Source: Streptomyces sp. APSN-46.1 (GTDB lineage Bacteria; Actinomycetota; Actinomycetes; Streptomycetales; Streptomycetaceae). From it: a stretch of 64,000 bases of DNA. The position numbers and the translations under genes were made by a program. The DNA is taken from positions 310,001 to 374,000 of the forward strand of contig NZ_JALGRF010000002.1 in the NCBI RefSeq assembly GCF_022815725.1, read 5' to 3'. Below the pieces are notes generated by a model that saw only the letters and a program-made list of their open reading frames with translations, did no database searches and was not told the DNA's origin. Shown here piece by piece: positions 17,101-23,551 of the stretch (its first letter is position 1; each line of letters starts with the position of its first letter).

Positions 17101-17167
17101 CGCCGAGCAGTGTGCCGATGACGGCGACGGCCGCGGCCGTGGTCCGCTTCCTGCCCCTGAGCTGCAC
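14141..17167 (-). CDS. Large secreted GH84-like beta-N-acetylglucosaminidase with CBM
   Basis: A 1008-aa exported protein. A signal peptide (about 1-38) precedes a GH20b-like N-terminal domain (about 75-190), then a GH84 barrel (VRGITEGFYGQPWTREQR, LLLAPGDDPYRTTGW), a helical region, an NEW3-like beta domain and a C-terminal F5/8 type C (discoidin-like) carbohydrate-binding domain ending ...SASAFAVAP. GTG 17167 has GAGGAGG upstream. In the segment that should hold the GH84 catalytic Asp-Asp pair the sequence reads FQVQFQDVSYTEW, so the first Asp appears to be Gln. Substrate-assisted catalysis may be altered, and the activity is uncertain. Likely role: chitin/peptidoglycan-derived or glycoprotein GlcNAc release outside the cell. 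Confidence 0.82.
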   Translation of the reverse strand: MQLRGRKRTTAAAVAVIGTLLGGSVIAGPPGAFATPTAPVVPVPDPAADPASGPSPAPVSGPAPEAGSEGAGAPRSVGEAPAVWPRPQSMTADPARAVPLGAEAVLVLPADADPDAVQVVRTALRGAGVRTLHEQRPGAALPERGTVVRLQGPDAEQALRELGAAEASDLPAGGYRLAVGRAGGRDTVALAGVGGDGLFHAAQTLRQLLAGGGAKVPGVRVRDWPIAPVRGITEGFYGQPWTREQRLAQLEFMGRTKQNRLLLAPGDDPYRTTGWRDEYPQERQDEFRALAEQARANKVVLGWAVAPGQSMCLASAADRAALARKLDAMWELGFRAFQVQFQDVSYTEWGCRADRVRYGTGPAAAAKAHAEVAGELAAHLADRHPGAAPLSLLPTEYYQEGATTYRTALAGRLDRRVEVAWTGVGVVPRTITGKELGGARSAFGQHPLVTMDNYPVNDWEPGRIFLGPYIGREPAVAGGSAALLANAMQQGTLSRIPLFTAADYAWNPRGYRPSESWAAAVAELAGPDARAREALGALAGNTASSGLKQEESAYLKPLVAEFWRARGSGDAAAAGERLRAAFTVLREAPQRLAYLAGEGEAGPWLDRLARYGAAGELAVDVLQAQARGDGAAAWKASQALAAARKGIAEPGDARVDTAVLDPFLEKAAAESDAWTGVASPAGTVVKESGSWTVELDAARPLSAVTVMTDPLPTGAPGPIVEARVPGEGWRKLGEASASGWTQADAAGVRADAVRLAWAGAAPAVRGVVPWFADGPQARFELSNGARTEVEIGGSPQRVTAELSGLRPGEVRGPLTAAPPPGVEVRLPSEATVPRGTRVSVPVEVAIPAATPPGVYSVPVTFAGESRVLTVRAVPRTGGPDLLRTARATSSGDETPQFPASAVVDGSATTRWSSPAVDGAWWQAEWAAPARVGLVTLHWQEAYPSSYRVETSPDGVTWQVAATVPASRGGTESVRVDAPGTRFLRVTCATRATRFGCSLWSASAFAVAP

Positions 17168-17393
17168 CGAGCCTCCTCGTCGCGAGTCGTTCCCCGCTCG
17201 TACGAATGAGCCCGAGCCCACCACCCGTGCGGCTGGAGTGTCAATGCGGGCGGGTGATCTGACCGGTATACGCCAGGAATGCGAAGCCCCTGACGGGGTA
17301 TGGCTGGTGTATTCATCCGGGGTGTTGCATGGGCACGTCCGACGTCCGGCCCGACCAGACCGACCAACCGACCAGCCCGAGAAGCAGATACGG

Positions 17394-19451
17394 ATGGGGA
17401 TGCAGATGGACGACCTGGACCGGCTCGCAGCCCTGCACGGCGTCGCCACCTCGTACCAGCCCGCCGCGAACGTCACCGTCCCGGTCCCGGAGGCCACCGT
17501 CAAGGCGGTCCTCGGGCGGCTGGGGGTCGTCACCGGCGACGCGGAGAGCCTGCGGGTGTCCGCCGAGGACGCCGTACGGGAGGCGGCCGGGCGCCTGCTG
17601 CCGCGGACGGTGGTGCTCTGGCGGGGGGAACCCGTGCCGCCGCTGCCCGCCGGGCTGCCGCCGGGCACCCGGGTGCGGGTGGCGACGGAGGAGACCGGAG
17701 AGACGGAGGAGACGGGAGAGACGGGAGAGATGGGAGAGACAGCCGGCGAGGAACTCGCGTGGGGACCCGGACTGCCCCTGGGCGTCCACCGGCTGACCGC
17801 CGAGGCCCCCGACGGCCGCACCGGCCGGGCCGTCCTGATCGTGGCCCCGCAACGGGCCCCGGCCGCGCCCGACCGGGCCCACGGGCTGCTCGTCCAGCTG
17901 TACTCGCTGCTGTCCGAGCGCTCCTGGGGCATGGGCGACCTCGGCGACCTCGCGGAACTCGCCCGCTGGGCCGGCCGCGCCCACGGCGCCGGGTTCATCC
18001 AGGTCAACCCGCTGCACGCGGCCGTCCCCGGGACCCCGACCGACCCCTCCCCGTACCGGCCCTCCTCGCGGCGCTTCCCGGACCCGGTCCATCTGCGGAT
18101 CGAGGACATCCCCGAGTACGCGGACTGCCCCGACCGGCGGGCCCTCGCCGGCCTCGCCGCCCGGGGCGGCGAACTGCGCCGCGAGGTCCTGGAGAAGGGC
18201 GCGCTGATCGACCGGGACGCCGTCTGGGAGCTCAAGCGGCAGGCCCTGGAGCTGCTGTACGCCGTCCCGCGCACACCCGAACGCGACGCGGCCTACCGGG
18301 CGTTCGCCGCGGAACAGGGCGGGGCCCTGGAGCGGCACGCCGCCTGGTGCGCCGCGCACGCCGGGGAGGACCCGAAGGAGCGGGGCGACTTCCACCGCTG
18401 GCTGGTCTGGCTGACGGAATCCCAGCTCGCCGCCGCCCAGCGGGCCGCCCTGGAGGCGGGCATGAGCGTCGGCATCGTGCACGACCTCGCGGTCGGGGTG
18501 CACCCCAAGGGCTCGGACGTCTCCGGCCCGCCCCCCTACTACGCCGAGCGCGTCTGCGTCGGGGCCCCGCCGGACGCCTTCAACGCGCGCGGCCAGGACT
18601 GGGGGCTGCCGCCCTGGCGGCCGGACGTGCTGGAGGATTCGGCGTACGCCCCCTTCCGGGCCCTGTTGCGCGGGGTGTTCCGGTACGCGGGCGCGCTGCG
18701 GATCGACCACGTCATGGGCCTGTTCAGGCTCTGGTGGATCCCGGACGGCGCCCTGCCCGCCGAGGGGACGTACGTCTCGTACGACGGGGAGGCGATGCTC
18801 GCGATCCTGGTCCTGGAGGCGCACCGGGCGGGGGCCCTGGTCATCGGCGAGGACCTCGGGACGGTGGAGCCGCAGGTCCGCCGGGCGCTGGCGCGGCGCG
18901 GGGTGCTCGGCACCTCGGTGCTGTGGTTCGAGCGGGACTGGGCGGGCGACGGGCAGCCCCTCGCGCCCGGTGCCTGGCGGGCGGACTGCCTGGCCACCGT
19001 CACCACGCACGATCTGCCGCCCACGGCGGCCAAACTGGCCGGGTCCCATGTGGAACTGCGCGACCGGCTGGGCCTGCTGACCCGTTCCGGCGGGCTGGAA
19101 CGGGCCGAGGACGCCGCCGACACGGCCGAGTGGCTGGAGGTGCTGGACCGGCTCGGCCTGGACGCGAAGGGCGAGGAGGCCGCCGTACAGGCGCTGTACG
19201 GGTTCCTGCTGCGCACGCCCGCGCGGCTGGTCGGCGTGTGGCTGCCGGACGCCGTGGGGGACCGTCGGCCGCAGAACCTGCCGGGCACCTGGGACCAGTA
19301 CCCCAATTGGCGGCTGCCGGTCGCCGATGGCGCCGCGCGGCCGCTGTCGCTGGAGGCGCTGGCGTCCTCACCCCGCGCGAATGCCCTGCTGAGCGCCGTA
19401 CGGGAGGGCGCGCGAACCCGTACGGCACCCCCGGGCGCGCGCCCCGTTTAG
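17394..19451 (+). CDS. malQ: 4-alpha-glucanotransferase (amylomaltase)
   Basis: A 685-aa GH77 enzyme that disproportionates maltodextrins in the cytoplasm. Family motifs are visible: GSTPY-like SPYRPSSRRFPDP, the nucleophile region LRIDHVMGLFRLWWIP, the acid/base in VIGEDLGTVE, and TVTTHDLPPTAAKLAG. The start is ATG 17394; ATG 17406 (preceded by GGGGATG) is an equally possible start. Residues 99-116 are six tandem (E/G)-E-(T/M) triplets encoded by a 9-bp repeat tract (17688-17741), in the linker between the N-terminal domain and barrel. The gene is divergent from the GH84 gene. Confidence 0.93.
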   Translation: MGMQMDDLDRLAALHGVATSYQPAANVTVPVPEATVKAVLGRLGVVTGDAESLRVSAEDAVREAAGRLLPRTVVLWRGEPVPPLPAGLPPGTRVRVATEETGETEETGETGEMGETAGEELAWGPGLPLGVHRLTAEAPDGRTGRAVLIVAPQRAPAAPDRAHGLLVQLYSLLSERSWGMGDLGDLAELARWAGRAHGAGFIQVNPLHAAVPGTPTDPSPYRPSSRRFPDPVHLRIEDIPEYADCPDRRALAGLAARGGELRREVLEKGALIDRDAVWELKRQALELLYAVPRTPERDAAYRAFAAEQGGALERHAAWCAAHAGEDPKERGDFHRWLVWLTESQLAAAQRAALEAGMSVGIVHDLAVGVHPKGSDVSGPPPYYAERVCVGAPPDAFNARGQDWGLPPWRPDVLEDSAYAPFRALLRGVFRYAGALRIDHVMGLFRLWWIPDGALPAEGTYVSYDGEAMLAILVLEAHRAGALVIGEDLGTVEPQVRRALARRGVLGTSVLWFERDWAGDGQPLAPGAWRADCLATVTTHDLPPTAAKLAGSHVELRDRLGLLTRSGGLERAEDAADTAEWLEVLDRLGLDAKGEEAAVQALYGFLLRTPARLVGVWLPDAVGDRRPQNLPGTWDQYPNWRLPVADGAARPLSLEALASSPRANALLSAVREGARTRTAPPGARPV
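17688..17741 (+). repeat. 9-bp tandem repeat tract inside malQ
   Basis: Six consecutive 9-nt units of the form (GAG or GGA)-GAG-A(C/T)N encode EETGETEETGETGEMGET in frame. Unit number can change by slippage without breaking the frame. Confidence 0.85.
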
Positions 19452-19471
19452 GTGTTCGCTACTTTTGCACC

Positions 19472-19711
19472 GTGGACAAGAAGAACGCTCTGCGCGCCGG
19501 CGCCGTCACGGCCGGAACGACGCTGATGATGCTGCTGATGACGTCTCCCGCCCTGGCGCTGACCCGCGACGACGGCGACGACCCGGGCGCGAGCCTGACC
19601 ATCGGCGAGACGGTCGGCCTGTACGTGGTCCTGCCGATCGTGCTGTTCCTGGCGATCGCGGGGCTCGTGATGCTCGGCGACAAGTCGCGCAAGCAGCAGC
19701 CCACCGACTGA
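19472..19711 (+). CDS. Small membrane/secreted protein
   Basis: A 79-aa protein with a signal peptide-like N-terminus (residues 8-30, cleavage near ALA-LT), a short acidic linker (TRDDGDDPGAS) and one C-terminal transmembrane helix (VGLYVVLPIVLFLAIAGLVML) followed by a basic tail. It starts at GTG 19472 with no ribosome binding site. A TACTTT-like -10 box lies just upstream, so translation may be leaderless. It follows malQ by 20 bp and precedes a strong terminator. Function unknown; short conserved proteins of this type occur beside malQ in the genus. Confidence 0.7.
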   Translation: MDKKNALRAGAVTAGTTLMMLLMTSPALALTRDDGDDPGASLTIGETVGLYVVLPIVLFLAIAGLVMLGDKSRKQQPTD

Positions 19712-19741
19712 TCCGAGTTGGTCATCTCATAAGACTTCCGG

Positions 19742-19797
19742 GGCGCCGGGGGTCCGCGAGCCGATGCGTATCGGCTCTGTCGCGGACCCCCGGCGCC
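19742..19797. terminator. Strong bidirectional hairpin terminator
   Basis: An 18-bp perfect outer stem (GGCGCCGGGGGTCCGCGA and its complement) encloses an inner GCCGAT-GCGT-ATCGGC hairpin. It separates the small membrane protein gene from the convergent MarR gene. Confidence 0.85.
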
Positions 19798-19852
19798 TTG
19801 CTGTGTCCACGTGCGGGGTGTCCACGTGCGGGGTGTCCGCGCGGCGCGGCGG

Positions 19853-20350
19853 CTACGGCAGTCCGGCCAGCAGCTTGCGCAGCAGGCCGGTGAGCGCGCC
19901 GACCTCCTCGTCGGTCAGTCCGGCGAGCGCCTCCCGCTGCGTCTCCAGGCCGGCGGTGACGGCTTCGTCGACGAGGGCCAGGCCGCGCTCGGTGATCGTC
20001 ACCTGGAGCCCGCGCCGGTCGTGCGGATCGGGCGTGCGGGCGAGCAGCCCGGCCTTCTCCAGCTTGTCCAGGCGCCCCGTCATACCACCCGTGGTGAGCA
20101 TGAGCGTGGCCGACAGCTGGCGCGGCGAGAGGGTGTAGGGCGCGCCGGAGCGGCGCAGGGTGGCGACGACGTCGAACTCGCCGCGGGAGATTCCGTACCG
20201 CCCGTAGGTGCGCTCCATCGCGTCGGTCATGGCCTTCTCGATCCGGAAGATCCGGCCGAAGAGGGCCATGGGGGCGGTGTTCAGGTCCGGTCGTACGGCG
20301 TACCACTGCGCGGTGATCGCGTCGACTGCGTCCTTGTTGGCCTCGGTCAT
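19853..20350 (-). CDS. MarR-family regulator
   Basis: A 165-aa winged-helix regulator. The DNA-binding core is YGISRGEFDVVATLRRSGAPYTLSPRQLSATLMLTTGGMTGRLDKLEKAGLLAR (about 50-105), including the wing DPHDRRGLQVTITERG. It is divergent from a DMT transporter gene. The 150-bp shared region contains a 24-bp near-palindrome overlapping a promoter (20403-20426). It probably represses itself and the transporter, with a small aromatic or drug-like inducer; the ligand is not readable from the sequence. Confidence 0.88.
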   Translation of the reverse strand: MTEANKDAVDAITAQWYAVRPDLNTAPMALFGRIFRIEKAMTDAMERTYGRYGISRGEFDVVATLRRSGAPYTLSPRQLSATLMLTTGGMTGRLDKLEKAGLLARTPDPHDRRGLQVTITERGLALVDEAVTAGLETQREALAGLTDEEVGALTGLLRKLLAGLP

Positions 20351-20394
20351 ACCCGAAGTATCCGGCCCCGATGGGTCGTTCGCAAGAAAGTTGC

Positions 20395-20422
20395 TTGACG
20401 AAAAGTGACTTAGCGCTAAGCT
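20395..20422 (+). promoter_or_regulatory. Promoter of the DMT transporter gene
   Basis: TTGACG (20395-20400) and TAAGCT (20417-20422) are separated by 16 bp, a good match to the main vegetative promoter type. The operator palindrome lies between and over the two boxes. Confidence 0.5.
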
Positions 20423-20426
20423 ACTT
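20403..20426. promoter_or_regulatory. MarR operator (inferred)
   Basis: AAGTGACTTAGC / GCTAAGCTACTT form a 24-bp inverted repeat with 10 of 12 positions matched and a perfect 12-bp core CTTAGCGCTAAG. It overlaps the promoter between the divergent MarR and transporter genes. Confidence 0.6.
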
Positions 20427-20500
20427 TCAAGTGACCTACTTCGGGGGAAGCGGTTCCGTCCTCCCGTCCCGGTCTCGCCCTCACCTGCCCGAGGAGTACC

Positions 20501-21442
20501 GTGAACCGCTCCGCCACCGTCGCCCTGACCGCGCTCGCCCCCGTCTCCTGGGGTTCGACCTATGCCGTCGCGAGCGAGCTGTTGCCGCCCGACCGGCCGC
20601 TGTTCACCGGGGTGATGCGCGCCCTGCCCGCCGGGCTGCTGCTGATCGCCCTGTCCCGCACGCTGCCCAAGGGCGCCTGGTGGTGGAAGTCCGCCGTCCT
20701 GGGCGGGCTGAACATCGGGGCCTTCTTCCCGCTGCTGTTCCTCTCCGCGTACCGGCTGCCGGGCGGTGTCGCGGCCGTACTGGGCAGCGCCGGCCCGCTG
20801 TTCGTCGTGGGGCTGGCCGCCCTCGTCCTGGGAGAACGGGCGAGCCTGAAGACCGTACTCGCCGCCGTCACCGGGGCGTTCGGCGTCAGCATGGTGGTCC
20901 TCACCGCCGACGCGCGGCTCGACCTGGTCGGGCTCGCCGCCGGGGTGGTCTCCTCCGCCTCGATGGCCGCGGGCACCGTGATGACCAAGCGCTGGGGCCG
21001 CCCGGACGGCGTCGGTCCGCTGGCGATGACAGGGTGGCAGCTCACCGCGGGCGGGCTGATCATCATCCCGGTCGCCGCGCTCGTCGAGGGGGCGCCGCCC
21101 GCCCTCGACGGCAAGGCCTTCCTCGGCTACGGCTACATGATGCTGATCAACACCGGGATCGCGTACTGGCTCTGGTTCCGCGGCATCGGGCGGCTCACCG
21201 CCACGTCGGTCACCCTGCTCGGCCCGCTGTCCCCGCTGACCGCCGCGATCATCGGCTGGGCGCTGCTCGGCCAGGCCCTCTCACCCGTACAGCTGGCGGG
21301 GATGGCGATCGCCTTCGGGGCCACCGCCGCGGGCCAGCTGTTCGCCACCCGGCCGTCGAAGGCCTCAGGAATGTTCAGTTTTGCTAACTGGAATCATCGG
21401 AACATTTCGATGGACCTGACGAGTGAGCCGGTGCGACGGTAG
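20501..21442 (+). CDS. DMT-superfamily (EamA) transporter
   Basis: A 313-aa protein with ten hydrophobic segments in two EamA repeats, starting MNRSATVALTALAPVSWGSTYAVASELLPP. Motifs VLGSAGPLFVVGLAALVLGER and LLGPLSPLTAAIIGWALLGQ mark the ends of the two halves. The GTG start has GAGGAG 5 nt upstream. The C-terminal 30 residues (MFSFANWNHRNIS...) are polar. Likely exports an amino acid or drug-like metabolite. It is divergent from the MarR gene and followed by a second DMT gene 40 bp downstream. Confidence 0.85.
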   Translation: MNRSATVALTALAPVSWGSTYAVASELLPPDRPLFTGVMRALPAGLLLIALSRTLPKGAWWWKSAVLGGLNIGAFFPLLFLSAYRLPGGVAAVLGSAGPLFVVGLAALVLGERASLKTVLAAVTGAFGVSMVVLTADARLDLVGLAAGVVSSASMAAGTVMTKRWGRPDGVGPLAMTGWQLTAGGLIIIPVAALVEGAPPALDGKAFLGYGYMMLINTGIAYWLWFRGIGRLTATSVTLLGPLSPLTAAIIGWALLGQALSPVQLAGMAIAFGATAAGQLFATRPSKASGMFSFANWNHRNISMDLTSEPVRR

Positions 21443-21482
21443 ACGCGCAACCAACACACCAGACCCGAGGGGGAGACACCCA

Positions 21483-22406
21483 GTGGCCGTCACGGACCGC
21501 GCCCGTACCGTCGTTCCGCACACTCAGCAGGCCGGGAAGAAGGCAGCCGCCGGGCTCGGCGTACTCCTCGCCCTGGTCGCGACGGTCGTCTGGTCCGGCA
21601 GCTTCGTCGCCACCCGGGGGATGGCCGAGACCGTTCCGCCCGTCCAGGCCGTGTTCTGGCGCTGGGTCATCGCCACCGCCGCCATCGCCCCCTTCGCCGC
21701 CCGACAGGCCTGGCGGCAGCGGGCCCTGATCCGCGAGCACCTCCGCTACATCGCCCTCGCCACCCTGTTCGGCGTCACCCTCTACAACACGCTGGTGCAC
21801 CAGGCCGGACTGACCACCTCCGCCTCCAACATGGGCATGATCATGGCCGCCTCCCCGGTCATCATGGCCCTGTACGCCCGCATCGGCGGCGAACGGCTCG
21901 GCGTCCGGCGCACCTTCGGGATGCTGCTCGCCGCCTTCGGCGTGCTGCTGCTCGTCGGGGACGGTTCGCTCGGCTTCGACTTCGCCGCCGGAGACCTCTG
22001 GATGTTCGGCGCGGCCCTGTCGTTCGCCACGTACAGCGCACTGCTCAAGCGCAAGCCCGCCGAACTCGGCGGACTGGCCTTCCTGATCACCACCTTCGTG
22101 CTGGGGGCCCTGATGCTGGCCCCCGCCTACGCCGTGTCGGTCACCGTCCAGGGCGGCTTCGCCCTCACCCCCGGCACCGGCGGCATGCTGCTCTACGTCG
22201 GGGTCATGTCCTCCGCCGTCGCCTTCTTCGCCTGGAACAAGGCCGTCTCGGTCATCGGCGCGGCCCGCGCCGGAGTCGTCTACTACCTCCAGCCGGTCTG
22301 CGTCGCCGGGCTCGGACTCCTGCTGCTGGGCGAGCGCACCGGCCCGGCCGAGCTGCTCTGCATGGCGCTCATCCTCGGCGGCGTGGCGTTGGGCGCCCGC
22401 CGGTAG
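21483..22406 (+). CDS. DMT-superfamily (EamA) transporter, second copy
   Basis: A 307-aa ten-helix EamA transporter, with motifs VVWSGSFVATRGMAETVPPVQAVFWRW and AASPVIMALYARIGGERLG. The GTG start is preceded by GGGGGAG. The sequence is diverged from the first DMT protein, so this is not a recent tandem duplication. It sits between that gene and a LysR gene, 9 bp from the latter. Export of a hydrophobic metabolite is the family-level guess; the substrate is unknown. Confidence 0.85.
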   Translation: MAVTDRARTVVPHTQQAGKKAAAGLGVLLALVATVVWSGSFVATRGMAETVPPVQAVFWRWVIATAAIAPFAARQAWRQRALIREHLRYIALATLFGVTLYNTLVHQAGLTTSASNMGMIMAASPVIMALYARIGGERLGVRRTFGMLLAAFGVLLLVGDGSLGFDFAAGDLWMFGAALSFATYSALLKRKPAELGGLAFLITTFVLGALMLAPAYAVSVTVQGGFALTPGTGGMLLYVGVMSSAVAFFAWNKAVSVIGAARAGVVYYLQPVCVAGLGLLLLGERTGPAELLCMALILGGVALGARR

Positions 22407-22415
22407 GTTCGCCCC

Positions 22416-23324
22416 ATGACCGAGTGGGACATCAAGAAGCTGCGGATCCTGCGGACCCTGGCCGAACGGGGGACCGTGACCGCGACGGCCGAGGCGCTGC
22501 ACATGACGCCCTCGGCCGTTTCGCAGCAGCTGACCAACCTGGCCCGGCAGTTGGGGGTCCCGCTGCTGGAGGCGCAGGGCCGCCGGGTCCGGCTCACCGA
22601 TGCCGCCCATCTCGTACTCCGCCACGCGGAGGCGGTGTTCGCGCAGCTGGAGCGGGCGGACGCGGAACTGGCCGGGTACCTCGCCGGGGACGCGGGGGAG
22701 GTCCGGATCGGGGCCTTCTCCACCGCCGTTCCCGTGCTGGTCGTCCCGGCGGTGGCGGCGCTGCGGCGGACCCACCCCGGGGTGCGGGTCCGGGTACGGG
22801 AGACCGAGGCCGCGGAGTCGTACGAGCTGCTCTCCGGCGGGGCGGTCGATCTGGCGCTGTCGCTGGCGGCCCACGCCCCGACCGCCCGGGATCCGCGGTT
22901 CACCCGGATGACCCTGCTGGAGGACCCGCTCGACGTGGCCCTGCCGCCGGATCACCCGCTGGTGGCCGCGCCGGCCCTGCGGCTGGCGGACCTGTCCGGC
23001 GACGCGTGGATCTACGGGGGCAGCGGCCCCTGGCAGGAGATCGCCCGGACCGCGTGCGAGGCGGCGGGCTTTGTGCCGGAACAGGCGCACGCGGCGTCCG
23101 GGTGGACCGCGATCCTGGCCATGGTCGAGGCCGGGATGGGCGTGGCCCTGGTGCCCCGGATGGTGTCGAGCCGTGCCGCGGGGGTCGCGGTCCGGGTCCT
23201 CGCCCACGACCGGCCGACGCGGCACGTCGTCGCCGCCGTCCGCCGGGGCGCGGAGTCCGCCCCGGCGGTGTCCCACGCCTTGACGGCCCTGCGGACCGTG
23301 GCCGCCGACCGGGGGCAGCCGTAA
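22416..23324 (+). CDS. LysR-family transcriptional regulator
   Basis: A 302-aa LysR regulator with an N-terminal winged HTH (IKKLRILRTLAERGTVTATAEALHMTPSAVSQQLTNLARQLGVPLLEAQGRRVRLT) and a C-terminal periplasmic-binding-like effector domain (about 90-295). The start is ATG 22416, only 9 bp after the DMT transporter stop on the same strand, so the two are likely co-transcribed. LysR genes are usually divergent from their target; co-direction suggests it may act elsewhere or autoregulate the transporter pair. Confidence 0.88.
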   Translation: MTEWDIKKLRILRTLAERGTVTATAEALHMTPSAVSQQLTNLARQLGVPLLEAQGRRVRLTDAAHLVLRHAEAVFAQLERADAELAGYLAGDAGEVRIGAFSTAVPVLVVPAVAALRRTHPGVRVRVRETEAAESYELLSGGAVDLALSLAAHAPTARDPRFTRMTLLEDPLDVALPPDHPLVAAPALRLADLSGDAWIYGGSGPWQEIARTACEAAGFVPEQAHAASGWTAILAMVEAGMGVALVPRMVSSRAAGVAVRVLAHDRPTRHVVAAVRRGAESAPAVSHALTALRTVAADRGQP

Positions 23325-23334
23325 CCATGCGCGG

Positions 23335-23540
23335 CGCCGCCGCCGGGGCTCCGCCCCAGCCCCGCGCCTCAAACGCCGGCGGGGCTGGATGTGGGGCTCC
23401 GCCCCTGCCCCCGCGCCTCAAGCGCCGGCGGGGCTGGATTTCGGGCTCTGCCCGGACCCGGTCCTCAAACGCCGGACGGGCTGATTTCAGCCTCGCCGGC
23501 GTTTGAGGCGCGGGGTCTGGGGCGGAGCCCCCAGTGAGCC
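23335..23540. repeat. Cluster of dispersed GC-rich palindromic repeats (3' of first pepN)
   Basis: Three direct units and one inverted unit of a roughly 45-bp sequence: GGGGCTCCGCCCC, a short spacer, then GCGCCTCAAACGCCGGCGGGGCTG. The inverted unit is at about 23486-23532. The same unit recurs at 34.5-34.7 kb. The region could form large hairpins and act as a terminator between the convergent LysR and pepN genes. There is no coding potential. Confidence 0.8.
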
Positions 23541-23551
23541 GGCGGAGCCGG

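Noticed and set aside
14357..17209. Long plus-strand frame opposite the GH84-like gene
   Set aside because: Arg/Pro-rich shadow frame with no start signal; the minus strand has signal peptide and domains.
17256..17275. Possible DasR-type site between the GH84 and malQ genes
   Set aside because: GACCGGTATACGCC matches only about 7 of 10 core positions and is poorly palindromic, so it is not reported as a site.
19802..19850. Short tandem GTGTCCACGTGCGGG units as a CRISPR-like array
   Set aside because: Only two full copies directly abutting with no spacers; simple tandem repeat.
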